The notes under the pieces: model-generated
What the model was told of the DNA's origin: nothing
Databases searched by the model: none
The model's input: the letters and a program-made list of their open reading frames with translations, nothing else
Shown: positions 16,384-24,256 of the stretch, piece after piece
How the letters are laid out: each line of letters starts with the position of its first letter
How positions within the stretch are numbered: the first letter of the stretch is position 1
Translations under genes and position numbers: made by a program
Assembly: GCA_965230495.1 (NCBI GenBank)
Contig: OZ246004.1
Coordinates: 806,001-870,000, forward strand
Source: JACJYM01 sp965230495
GTDB lineage: Bacteria > Bacteroidota > Bacteroidia > Chitinophagales > Saprospiraceae
DNA: 64,000 bases
Direction: 5' to 3'

Positions 16384-17634
16384 ATGAAAGCGATTATTCT
16401 AATTTTTTTAAGTATTTCGTTTGCAACGTTTTCGGGCATTGAACCGCCAACAAAAACTAAGAAAGTTGGATTGGCACGTATTCATCCAATTAATACCGAT
16501 GGAAAATTGAAGTCAAGGATATACAATTCTGAGAAATGGTCAACGAATTGGAGGACTTTTGAATTTTTTGAAGAAGATGGGATAACGCACCAATTCAGAT
16601 TTCATAAGTCTAAAAAGGCAAAGATTCAAAGGCATAAGAATGATGGATCAATGTCTATAACAGTTTACGATAAGAAATGGAAAGGAGACTGGTTGCTTTC
16701 TAGAACGTACAAGGTGAATGGGAAAAACTTCCTATTACATTACCGAAAGAAAGGAATGTCAATTGATGAAGTGATCAAAGATGGGGCCGATATAAAAAAT
16801 GTGCAGTCTGTAAAAGGCTCACATATAGAGCGGCCTAAAATTGTTGAATTCTACAATATTGGGACAAGTACGTTTTGCATTAGATATGGATATGAAAATG
16901 ATGCTAATCCTTGGGATAATTTAACAAAATCACATGTTAAACTAAATAGAAATATTACGATTCATGAAATGAAATCTGATGGAACATTTGGAAAAGAGGT
17001 ATATGTTGGTAATTGGTCAAAGGATTGGAAGAATTTTGAGTTTTACTCTGTGAAAAATCAATTATATATGTTTCAATATCATAAAAATGGAAAAGTTATG
17101 ATTCATAAAATGAACCCAGATGGAAAGCAGGGTAAGAGAATTTATGAAAAAAAGTGGTCAGAAGGATGGAAACACTTTGAATTTTATAAGATTGGAAACT
17201 CTACATATACTTTTAGATATCACAAGAACGGTAAAACTAAAATCCATGTCATGAAATCGGATGGCACCCAAGGAGGACTTATTTATGAAAAGCAGTGGAC
17301 AGAGGGGTGGAGTACGGCTGAAATTTTTTACATTTCAGATAGGCCATATTTATTTATCTATAAGAAAGAATTTAAAGTTCAGGACAAGAAGCAAGAGAAG
17401 AAAGAAACTACGAAAAAAGTAATATGTGATAAGTTTTATTCTATCAAGGAAGCAAGAAAACCTTGTTCAAAGCATGAAGACAGACTACTTCAAAATGCTA
17501 GGAATTATGCTCGAGCTTTTTGTTCTGATGGTGTCGATTGGGGTAGAACAGAAGCGGAATGGAAATGTGTAGATGATCCGAAATTTCATTCATTAGAATT
17601 TAAAGGTCATATTTATTGTAACTGTAAAAATTAA
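16384..17634 (+). CDS. Secreted tandem-repeat protein with Cys-rich tail
   Basis: A 416-residue protein with an N-terminal signal peptide (about 1-18). The body is at least five imperfect repeats of about 50 residues with the core IHxMxSDGTxGxxIYxxxWSxGWxxFEFY then YxFxYHKNGK, probably blades of a beta-propeller-like fold. The tail (about 360-416) contains six Cys residues (CDKFYSIKEARKPCSK, AFCSDG, KCVDD, YCNC), suggesting disulphides or a metal site. Function unknown; lectin-like binding is possible from the repeated aromatic pattern but is inference. A 55-residue Cys-containing gene follows after four bases. Confidence 0.6.
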   Translation: MKAIILIFLSISFATFSGIEPPTKTKKVGLARIHPINTDGKLKSRIYNSEKWSTNWRTFEFFEEDGITHQFRFHKSKKAKIQRHKNDGSMSITVYDKKWKGDWLLSRTYKVNGKNFLLHYRKKGMSIDEVIKDGADIKNVQSVKGSHIERPKIVEFYNIGTSTFCIRYGYENDANPWDNLTKSHVKLNRNITIHEMKSDGTFGKEVYVGNWSKDWKNFEFYSVKNQLYMFQYHKNGKVMIHKMNPDGKQGKRIYEKKWSEGWKHFEFYKIGNSTYTFRYHKNGKTKIHVMKSDGTQGGLIYEKQWTEGWSTAEIFYISDRPYLFIYKKEFKVQDKKQEKKETTKKVICDKFYSIKEARKPCSKHEDRLLQNARNYARAFCSDGVDWGRTEAEWKCVDDPKFHSLEFKGHIYCNCKN

Positions 17635-17638
17635 TAGT

Positions 17639-17806
17639 ATGTGTAAGTGTAAACAAGTTGATAGACTGCCAAACCCAAGAAAAGGATATTATGACTATGT
17701 TTTTGAATGTATCAAAGATAATGGCAAAAAGAAGTTCATAACACTAACATCTACCAATGACTCTCAGGCTAAACAGATGGCAGAGTTAAAGTGTGAAAAA
17801 AGTTAA
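17639..17806 (+). CDS. Small Cys-containing protein, 55 aa
   Basis: An open frame beginning MCKCKQVDRLPNPRKGYYDY and ending QMAELKCEKS. It starts four bases after the previous stop codon and shares a CxC feature with the end of that protein (CNCKN). The spacing and same strand suggest cotranscription. The short length makes it uncertain, but the composition is protein-like and there is no overlapping alternative. Confidence 0.4.
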   Translation: MCKCKQVDRLPNPRKGYYDYVFECIKDNGKKKFITLTSTNDSQAKQMAELKCEKS

Positions 17807-17894
17807 CTTAATACTAAATATAAAAGGATAATGATCTTAGATTTTTCAAAATGAATATATACAAACACTTATACCTAAAGCATGGAAGCTTTGA

Positions 17895-19577
17895 TTAGTT
17901 TGTCTTTGTTTTTAGGGGGGGGGGAGTGTTTTTGTGATTGAGACTAGGAAAGAACACTTGACCAGTGTGATTTTCGATGTCATTGCATATAAGGTTTACT
18001 ACGGTGCACCATCGTGAACAAAATTCTGAAAAATCGAGATTCTCTTGTTCTGCACTGTGTTTCACAGGTTCTGACGCGATTTTTTGTTGTAATTGGTCAC
18101 CTTTGAATTCAGCCACTCGCTTAAACCATGGTGTTAGTTCCAGATTGAGTTTTCGGTCTTTTAGCTCGTATTTTGATCCAAGAGATTTAAAGATGTCTTT
18201 CTTCATATAAGAGTCTGATTTTTCGAACACGTTTCGGGCATTTTTCATAAAATCAAATGCTCGAATAAAGATTTCAATGTCATTATCTTTTTTTGTTTTT
18301 GAGTTCGCCAAATTTAATTTGAGCTTGGCTATTTCAAGTGACACTTCATTCATTTTTTCTTTATAGATATCGGGGGCTAAAACTCCATTGATCAAAAAAT
18401 CGGTTAACCGCTCTTTTTTCTTTTCCGCATTAGAAAGAGCGGATAGTTTTTGTTGATTAACGGCCTCTTTCTTTTTAAGTCTCTTTTCTTGTGTCTTAGT
18501 GATAGTAATGATCGCTTGTTCGTAGTAATGAGGTTCAATGGTAATAGAGTTGAGAATCTGCTTTATTTGACTTTCAAGGTCGTTGAGGCTAATTCTTTTA
18601 CTTTTCTGATCACACTTAATGTACTTTGATCTCCCTGTACAAAAGTAGTATGAGTAGGGTTTGTTATTCTTGAATTTGGTTTCAGCAGTAATCTGACAAG
18701 TACAATTAGCACAGCTTATTAATCCAGTATAAGAGTAGTTGTACTTTTTAAATTTATGCTTGAAGGGTCTGTTAATAATTGTTTGAGCAAGTTCAAATTC
18801 AGCAGGAGTAATCATTGGTTTATGAATGCCTTGATTGGTCATACCATCCCATTTAATAACACCCATGTAAAAAGGATTATGAAATATCTTGTAAATAAGA
18901 CTTCTGCTTACAAGCTTACCGCCAGAATTTCGCTTTTTTGGGGTTCTTAGTTTCCAATCTTCAAAGGCTATTTTATGTATGGTTGGTACATTGTATTTAC
19001 CCGAGAGTAACATGTCCCACATCTTTCTAATGATGGGGAAGTATTTTTTGTCTACCTTAATATCGCGATCAAATGGACAATTGTAATAACCAATGGGGGC
19101 ACTGTTCGGATAAATACCCTTATCGAACTTGCTGACCATACCTCGCTTAACATCTCGGCTTAGTTTTCTTATGTACTCATTAGCCATTCCGTCTTCAATG
19201 CTGAGAAGCAGAGCATTATCTTCGGGAAGATAATCCTTGCTTTGAGTAATTATTCTTTTGATTTTCTCCGTTTGTAGCATCCATTTGATATTGGCACTAT
19301 CCACAGGATTTCTACTTAGTCTATCGAAGGCGTAAGTGATGATTCCATCTGCTTTACCCTTGTTGATTACTTTGATCATCTGGTTAAACCCATCTCTTGA
19401 ATTAGGAGTTTTAGCTGATTTTGATTCGGTGATTACCTTAACAATGTTAATACCTCTATTGATAGCCAAGTTCGACATTATTTGTTGTTGGTCTGCTAAG
19501 GATTGCACCTGCCGTTCAGAGCTTTCAGTACTTTTTCTTGCGTATAGGATATAGCGTACATTGGAGGAGTTATTCAT
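17895..19577 (-). CDS. Large serine recombinase
   Basis: A 560-residue protein. The N-terminal resolvase domain has the nucleophile region YILYARKSTES (Ser near residue 17), the DRLSRN motif near 95 and an ALLLSIEDG helix. The middle recombinase domain ends with a zinc beta-ribbon (LISCANCTCQIT ... YYFCTGRSKYIKC, two Cys pairs). A long coiled coil (about 370-440) follows, as in serine integrases and transposases of mobile elements. It is translationally coupled to the small gene upstream. Its last codons contain a ten-base C run (17915-17924 as G), which could slip and change the C-terminal tail. Confidence 0.85.
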   Translation of the reverse strand: MNNSSNVRYILYARKSTESSERQVQSLADQQQIMSNLAINRGINIVKVITESKSAKTPNSRDGFNQMIKVINKGKADGIITYAFDRLSRNPVDSANIKWMLQTEKIKRIITQSKDYLPEDNALLLSIEDGMANEYIRKLSRDVKRGMVSKFDKGIYPNSAPIGYYNCPFDRDIKVDKKYFPIIRKMWDMLLSGKYNVPTIHKIAFEDWKLRTPKKRNSGGKLVSRSLIYKIFHNPFYMGVIKWDGMTNQGIHKPMITPAEFELAQTIINRPFKHKFKKYNYSYTGLISCANCTCQITAETKFKNNKPYSYYFCTGRSKYIKCDQKSKRISLNDLESQIKQILNSITIEPHYYEQAIITITKTQEKRLKKKEAVNQQKLSALSNAEKKKERLTDFLINGVLAPDIYKEKMNEVSLEIAKLKLNLANSKTKKDNDIEIFIRAFDFMKNARNVFEKSDSYMKKDIFKSLGSKYELKDRKLNLELTPWFKRVAEFKGDQLQQKIASEPVKHSAEQENLDFSEFCSRWCTVVNLICNDIENHTGQVFFPSLNHKNTPPPLKTKTN

Positions 19578-19908
19578 TGAGTTGGTTTTTAATCGTATTG
19601 GTTTCCTTGATATTACTTTCTTTTGAAGTTTTAGGAAGTGTTTGGACTTTCTTTTTTGCAGAAAGTTGATGAACGATCTGAACTAATCGAACTAGCTTTA
19701 TGAACTCATTAGTAGCTTCAGAGTTAGTCAGTTTCTTGCCAGTATCTTTTTCGTATAATTTTTTGAAATTAAGCAGTTGTTGCCGAGGGATATTCATGAA
19801 TAGGGGATTAGGAGTTGTACGAATAACATAATCTTTATTCAGGTCAAAAACTGATTTGGGTTCTGAAGGTTTAATGATATATTGTATAAATACAACAAAG
19901 TTACCCAC
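19570..19908 (-). CDS. Small protein coupled to the serine recombinase
   Basis: Up to 112 residues if the GTG at 19908 is used; the first in-frame ATG gives 75 residues starting at 19797 (MNIPRQQLLNFKKLYE). It overlaps the recombinase start by eight bases, so it is translated just before it. The predicted structure is helical, with KLTNSEATNEFIKLVRLVQI resembling DNA-binding accessory factors of recombinases, but no family is recognised. A short inverted repeat TTGTAT-AA-ATACAA (19882-19895) lies inside the longer version and could be an operator if the shorter start is right. Confidence 0.45.
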   Translation of the reverse strand: MGNFVVFIQYIIKPSEPKSVFDLNKDYVIRTTPNPLFMNIPRQQLLNFKKLYEKDTGKKLTNSEATNEFIKLVRLVQIVHQLSAKKKVQTLPKTSKESNIKETNTIKNQLNE

Positions 19909-19949
19909 TTGTTAAGGTGGGGGCTTTTCGTATTTATAACCCCTTTTTT

Positions 19950-20159
19950 ATGGAAAACACCATAATCGTAAACCGTTCTCTTAATTCACAATTATTTCAA
20001 TTCTTCCTTGGAAAAGGAGCCAAGATTGATCTCACCCAAGCTACACGCCCAATGATTCATTTTCTGAGACAGGAGTATTTAAATGATCAAGAATGCATTA
20101 GTGGAGATATAGAGAAACTTTTTGAGATCGACGCAGTATATAGATTTGATACTGAATAG
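19950..20159 (+). CDS. Small hypothetical protein, 69 aa
   Basis: Starts at the ATG at 19950 (MENTIIVNRSL), after a run ccctttttt; the open frame extends a little further upstream. The protein is helical with an acidic C-terminus and no recognised motif. It lies between two recombinase genes on the opposite strand and ends three bases before the integrase stop codon, so it may be an accessory gene of the island. Confidence is limited by its size. Confidence 0.35.
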   Translation: MENTIIVNRSLNSQLFQFFLGKGAKIDLTQATRPMIHFLRQEYLNDQECISGDIEKLFEIDAVYRFDTE

Positions 20160-20161
20160 AG

Positions 20162-21406
20162 TTAAGATATTGTACTTTGGATTTTATCATTCCAGTCATC
20201 CAGTACGTTTTGCTCAAAGCTGGCCAAATAAATCTGAGTGACTTCTTCGGTACTATGTCCTAGAGCTTCGCTAATAAGAGAAGTAGGCATACCTTGATAT
20301 TTGGCTATGGTGGCATAGCTGTGTCTGGCAACATAACTAGTTAAAGGAATACTCAGCTCTGCCATCTTTCCCAATTCTTTTAAAGACCTATTATATCGCC
20401 TCATTTCATCACGGGCTGCGGTGTACTGCTGCTCAATGGTCTGATTTTTTGATAAAATGGGAAGCAAAAAATCATCGTCAGACTTAGTATTATCCTGAAG
20501 AAATGGACGAAGCAACTCCTCTAACTTTTCAGAAACTTTAATACTGTGAAGCCGACCTGTTTTTCGTCGTTTGTATTCTATGCGTCCATTTTTAATATTT
20601 TCATACTTTAGAAAAGCCAAATCTATAAAGGAAGCTCCCATGAGATAATAACTCATAAAGAAGTAGCGTTTGGCTTTCTTTTGCCGCTCTGTTTTAGGTG
20701 TGACATTTTTAAGTTTTACTAAATCCAATGTGCTTATCGCCCTTTTTCTGGTGGCTTCTTTTCGGATTGTGTAATTCTTAAAGGGGTAATGATCTTGAGA
20801 AAGAATATTTTGCTTTATTGCTCGGTTGATTACTGCCCGAATAGTTCGCATATTAACTCCGAGTCCGTTAATTGTATTAGGCTTTCCTTGGGAATTTTGC
20901 CTACTAAGATACCAAGCCTCATATTTTTTAAGCCAAGCAAAAGTAATTTGTTGAAGTGGAAAATCTTTGTTAGTGAAGTTTTTAACACTGTTGAGAACCA
21001 TATTATATACTCTTGCATTACCAACACTTCCAGCCATTTTCATTTCCTCGATTAAATCGTGCCAAAATTCATAGGTTAAATTTTGACGCTTTTTACCCGT
21101 TATTTGTTCCTTAATACCTTGGGTGGATAGGGTAGTAAGAGAACCCTCTTCATCCATTTTGGTAAGTTTATCAAGGATTTCTGCTTTCCTATGAGTAAGG
21201 AGATTGTTGATTCTAGCCACGTTCGAAAACTCTTTACTTTTCTTTTTTACTTGTTGACGCTTTTCATCCCAGCTTTCCAGTTTTAAAGAATAGCCAGAAC
21301 CAATTTCAAAGGATTGTCGGTTGATAGTTACCCGAAGGCGAAGACTGTGAGTTCCATCTTTCTTTTTACGTCTAGTGTCTAGTATATATTTTAGTCCTAT
21401 GCTCAT
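20162..21406 (-). CDS. Tyrosine recombinase (island integrase)
   Basis: A 414-residue phage-integrase-family protein of the Bacteroidota type: an N-terminal arm-binding domain (KYILDTRRKKKDGTHSLRLR), a SAM-like core-binding domain (about 105-215) and a C-terminal catalytic domain. Catalytic residues seen include an Arg region near MSYYLMGASFIDLAFLKYEN, the motif SYVARHSYATIAKYQG (H-x-x-R equivalent) and the nucleophile Tyr in STEEVTQIYLASFE. The gene starts about 130 bases from the displaced tRNA-Pro half and reads into the island, as expected for the integrase that made the integration. It lacks the extra helix insertion expected of an integron integrase, so it is unlikely to be IntI. Confidence 0.85.
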   Translation of the reverse strand: MSIGLKYILDTRRKKKDGTHSLRLRVTINRQSFEIGSGYSLKLESWDEKRQQVKKKSKEFSNVARINNLLTHRKAEILDKLTKMDEEGSLTTLSTQGIKEQITGKKRQNLTYEFWHDLIEEMKMAGSVGNARVYNMVLNSVKNFTNKDFPLQQITFAWLKKYEAWYLSRQNSQGKPNTINGLGVNMRTIRAVINRAIKQNILSQDHYPFKNYTIRKEATRKRAISTLDLVKLKNVTPKTERQKKAKRYFFMSYYLMGASFIDLAFLKYENIKNGRIEYKRRKTGRLHSIKVSEKLEELLRPFLQDNTKSDDDFLLPILSKNQTIEQQYTAARDEMRRYNRSLKELGKMAELSIPLTSYVARHSYATIAKYQGMPTSLISEALGHSTEEVTQIYLASFEQNVLDDWNDKIQSTIS

Positions 21407-21539
21407 GATATTTGGTTTTGCTCAAACAATGCTCAAACAAATATCGTATTTTTATGAGACAAAATGAAATGAAATGAAAATAACATTACTGATTATCAAG
21501 CATTTATATATTTTTGGTTTCATGAGGATTCAATAAATT

Positions 21540-21586
21540 CACGTCTGGGGGGCGTGGGGTCGCTGGTTCAAGTCCAGTCATCCCGA
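21540..21586 (+). other. 3' half of tRNA-Pro(GGG); probable island attachment site
   Basis: The sequence folds as an anticodon arm (CACGT, loop CTGGGGG, GCGTG), variable loop, T arm (GCTGG TTCAAGT CCAGT) and the 3' acceptor strand CATCCCG plus discriminator A. The expected 5' acceptor strand CGGGATG and D arm are absent upstream, so this is not a functional tRNA. It is the type of duplicated tRNA end left by tyrosine-recombinase integration. Confidence 0.7.
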
Positions 21587-21747
21587 CTTTTTAACCTTTG
21601 TTCTTTAGTTTACCCTTCGATAACTATTTTTTTGTTTTGATCATCTGTTCTGATAGGTTAGAGGCATCTTAATTTAGTATTTATGGGGATATATCCCCTT
21701 TTCCTCAAAAAGTAATCATTACATATTTGTTGAATTAACAAGTATTT

Positions 21748-22716
21748 ATGTCTACAACGCACAGATTTTATTGGTGGAACCTTGAAAATTTATTTGATAT
21801 TGAAAACTCACCAAGAAGAAGTGATTTTCTTGAAAGAACTCTAGATAGTGAGTTGAGAGGATGGACTCAATCTATTTTGGACACTAAAATCAATAATTTA
21901 ACATCAATCATTACTCAATTTAATAACAATGCAGGCCCTGATATATTAGGTGTCTGTGAAGTTGAAAATTTGCATGTGCTTAATTTATTAGCGTCACGAA
22001 TGGTGAGTTCTTTGAACAGAAATTATCAGGTGCAGCATTTAGACAGTGAAGATAAGAGAGGTATAGATACAGCCTTAATTTTTGATGCAGATAAATATAT
22101 AGCGGAAGACTTGGTCTTTACGCTTCGAATAATAAAAAGAAATCCGACGAGAGATCTTCAACAATTTCATATACGGACTCAAAGTGGAAATGATTTGGTT
22201 ATAGTACTAAATCACTGGCCATCCAGATCAGGCGGAGTTTTTGAATCCGAACCATATCGAATTATGGTCGCAGAGAACTTAGCCTACTGGGTAGAGCGTA
22301 TTTACGAAGAAAGGGGAAGAGATACTGATATTATACTTATGGGAGACTTTAATGATAATCCTTTTGATAGATCGATATCTAATTATCTTATGGCAGTAAA
22401 AAATAGAAATAAGGTTATTTACGCTCGTAATAAGAAGTTTTATAATCCTATGTACGAATTCATGAGCTCACAATGGGGTACTCATGTATACAATGGAGAG
22501 CAAAATATTTTAGATCAGTTTATGTTATCAAAATCTATTATCAGTAATAATAGTCGATTCCCATTCAAATATATAAGTACCGAAATTATAGCCTTTCCAG
22601 AATTGATTTCTGGACGTTACAAAACTCCTGTAAGGTTTGGACGTCCTTCATCCTCAATTAATCGAAATGGTTATAGTGACCATTTACCAATAGAATTGAC
22701 ACTTAATGAATCTTGA
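21748..22716 (+). CDS. Endonuclease/exonuclease/phosphatase (EEP) family protein
   Basis: A 322-residue protein with the EEP landmarks in order: WWNLENLFD (Asn), LGVCEVEN (metal-binding Glu), VLNHWPSR (His), LMGDFNDNP (Asp/Asn) and YSDHLPIEL (catalytic Asp-His) at the C-terminus. The family hydrolyses phosphodiester bonds in DNA, RNA or phospholipids. No signal peptide is evident, so it is probably cytoplasmic. It follows the island edge and precedes a TIR protein on the same strand after a 114-base gap; a functional link is not shown. Confidence 0.8.
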   Translation: MSTTHRFYWWNLENLFDIENSPRRSDFLERTLDSELRGWTQSILDTKINNLTSIITQFNNNAGPDILGVCEVENLHVLNLLASRMVSSLNRNYQVQHLDSEDKRGIDTALIFDADKYIAEDLVFTLRIIKRNPTRDLQQFHIRTQSGNDLVIVLNHWPSRSGGVFESEPYRIMVAENLAYWVERIYEERGRDTDIILMGDFNDNPFDRSISNYLMAVKNRNKVIYARNKKFYNPMYEFMSSQWGTHVYNGEQNILDQFMLSKSIISNNSRFPFKYISTEIIAFPELISGRYKTPVRFGRPSSSINRNGYSDHLPIELTLNES

Positions 22717-22830
22717 GTGTTTCCTTGATAAGTGAGATGCAATAGGGAAAAATCCCCAAAGATATTCAGGCTATTTCCTCTGATTTATAAGTTTTTAACC
22801 CTTTATTTTTCTCCTAAATTAACCTAGAGG

Positions 22831-24153
22831 ATGAGAACTTTAAAAATTTTTATTGGTTCGACTACAGAAAACTTATCTAAAGCGAAATGGATAGAAGAAC
22901 TTCTCCTTGAAATATTTCAAGACTCTAAGCAACTCAAAATAGATACTATAGGTTGGTGGGAAAATTCTTCGTTTCCATTTGGCAAATCTTTTTATGAAGC
23001 TCTTATTCTGCTAGCAGATAGTTGCGATGCAGCGATTATTTTGGCTGGGGCTGAGGATTTGACTAATAAAAGAGGAGTGCTGGAGTTTCAACCCAGAGAT
23101 AATTTAATATTTGAATTGGGTTTATTTGCAGGAAAAAATGGGAGAGAAGAATCTCTTTTGGTTACATTAGGAAATACTAGGTTACCTAGTGATTTAGAGG
23201 GTATCTCAAAGTTAGAATTAAGTGATAGTGAGGATAGTGAAAAATTTAAGAAACGAAATAGGAGCAAAATATCCGCTTGGTTAAATCAGTTGGTTAAGAA
23301 CCAATCTGCTGACAAGGCTATCCCAATACAATTTCCTAAGTTGTATAAGGCTATAGCTGATGTCATTGGAGAAGTCCAATCTCTTAAAAAACCATTTAAT
23401 TCATCAACAATAGATGTATTAGCATCAAATATTTTTGGACAATTAACCTCTAGTGTAGATCTGAGGAATGATATGGCCACGCTTTTAGTGGATCGAATTA
23501 GAGACCATTTAGATGAAGCAACGAGTATTTTTGCAACAGATGTTTTAGGACCAAGTGCATGGATTTCGCCAAATGCATATCGCTATTTAGCCATTCAAAT
23601 TAAACAATACATTAAAAGAAATACTTCTAAAAACAATTTAAAATTATTCGTAGATAAAAAACTTGGAGAGGCAATAGTTAACGCATGTAGGAATGCGAAA
23701 TCCTTAACAGGAATTGATCAAAGCCTTAGCCTGTTTGATAATCCTAAAGATTTTTATTGGGAGATGAAAACTCCAAAATTACAGTTTGCAAGAATTTTAC
23801 TTTGGAGTCGAGAGGAGTTGATGAGCCAGATTGGAGAAGCAGTTATAGCAATACATCAAGCCTTTAATGTGCCTCTATTTTATCTTGAGGTAGACGAGAA
23901 AGATGGCCAAAGAGATTGTGACTATATCTTGTTTGAAAGAGGTGCTAATAGGAATGCTGGCTATTATAATTCTAAAACATTTAATTTTAGCCCTAAACCG
24001 TTGGTAAAAGGAGATAACATACCTAAGTTAGGTAGTTGTAGAAAACACTTTTATACTTTGTTAAGTAATGAAAATCTACTTTTGGCGATTGATGCCAGAC
24101 ATATTTTCATTCATGGAGTAAACCGGGTGCAAAATGATAGAGATGAAGGATAA
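22831..24153 (+). CDS. TIR-domain (PF10137-type) protein with unknown C-terminal domain
   Basis: A 440-residue protein. Residues 1-150 match the predicted nucleotide-binding TIR-like family: KIFIGSTTENLSKA (strand A), WWENSSFPFGKSFYEAL, CDAAIILAGAED, and RDNLIFELGLFAGKNGR with the likely catalytic Glu in FELG. This family includes NAD-degrading effectors of CBASS and Pycsar. Residues about 190-440 are unique, mixed alpha/beta, and could be a sensor. No cyclase, ThsA or other known partner is adjacent, so it may act alone or have a non-defence role. Cytoplasmic by lack of signal. Confidence 0.7.
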   Translation: MRTLKIFIGSTTENLSKAKWIEELLLEIFQDSKQLKIDTIGWWENSSFPFGKSFYEALILLADSCDAAIILAGAEDLTNKRGVLEFQPRDNLIFELGLFAGKNGREESLLVTLGNTRLPSDLEGISKLELSDSEDSEKFKKRNRSKISAWLNQLVKNQSADKAIPIQFPKLYKAIADVIGEVQSLKKPFNSSTIDVLASNIFGQLTSSVDLRNDMATLLVDRIRDHLDEATSIFATDVLGPSAWISPNAYRYLAIQIKQYIKRNTSKNNLKLFVDKKLGEAIVNACRNAKSLTGIDQSLSLFDNPKDFYWEMKTPKLQFARILLWSREELMSQIGEAVIAIHQAFNVPLFYLEVDEKDGQRDCDYILFERGANRNAGYYNSKTFNFSPKPLVKGDNIPKLGSCRKHFYTLLSNENLLLAIDARHIFIHGVNRVQNDRDEG

Positions 24154-24256
24154 AAAACTAATTATAAAATAGTATTTGGTTTTATTAACTTAGTATCGTG
24201 CAAAAGTAGTGGTGTAAGTTGTATAAAATATTGTTTAAATCTATAATTATTAGGTT

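Larger units (their letters stand above)
1..21586. mobile_element. Right part of a tRNA-Pro-integrated genomic island (left end outside window)
   Basis: The right edge is inferred from a 3' tRNA-Pro(GGG) half lacking its 5' half at 21540-21586, with a tyrosine recombinase gene starting about 130 bases away and reading inward. Tyrosine-recombinase islands commonly integrate in tRNA 3' ends and leave such a duplicated fragment at one end. Content agrees with an accessory region: RHS protein, orphan lipoproteins, cassette-borne defence genes and a large serine recombinase. The left end, which should contain an intact tRNA-Pro(GGG), is not visible, so size and unity are inferred; the serine recombinase could belong to a second, nested element. 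Confidence 0.55.

Noticed and set aside
20162..21406. Tyrosine recombinase as the integrase of the cassette array
   Set aside because: Its N-terminal arm domain and overall pattern are those of Bacteroidota island integrases; I see no integron-specific insertion, and its place at the tRNA fragment explains it as the island integrase.
21540..21586. Functional tRNA-Pro
   Set aside because: The 5' acceptor strand and the D arm are missing upstream.
21748..24153. A CBASS, Pycsar or Thoeris operon around the TIR gene
   Set aside because: No nucleotide cyclase, ThsA-like or other partner gene is adjacent.
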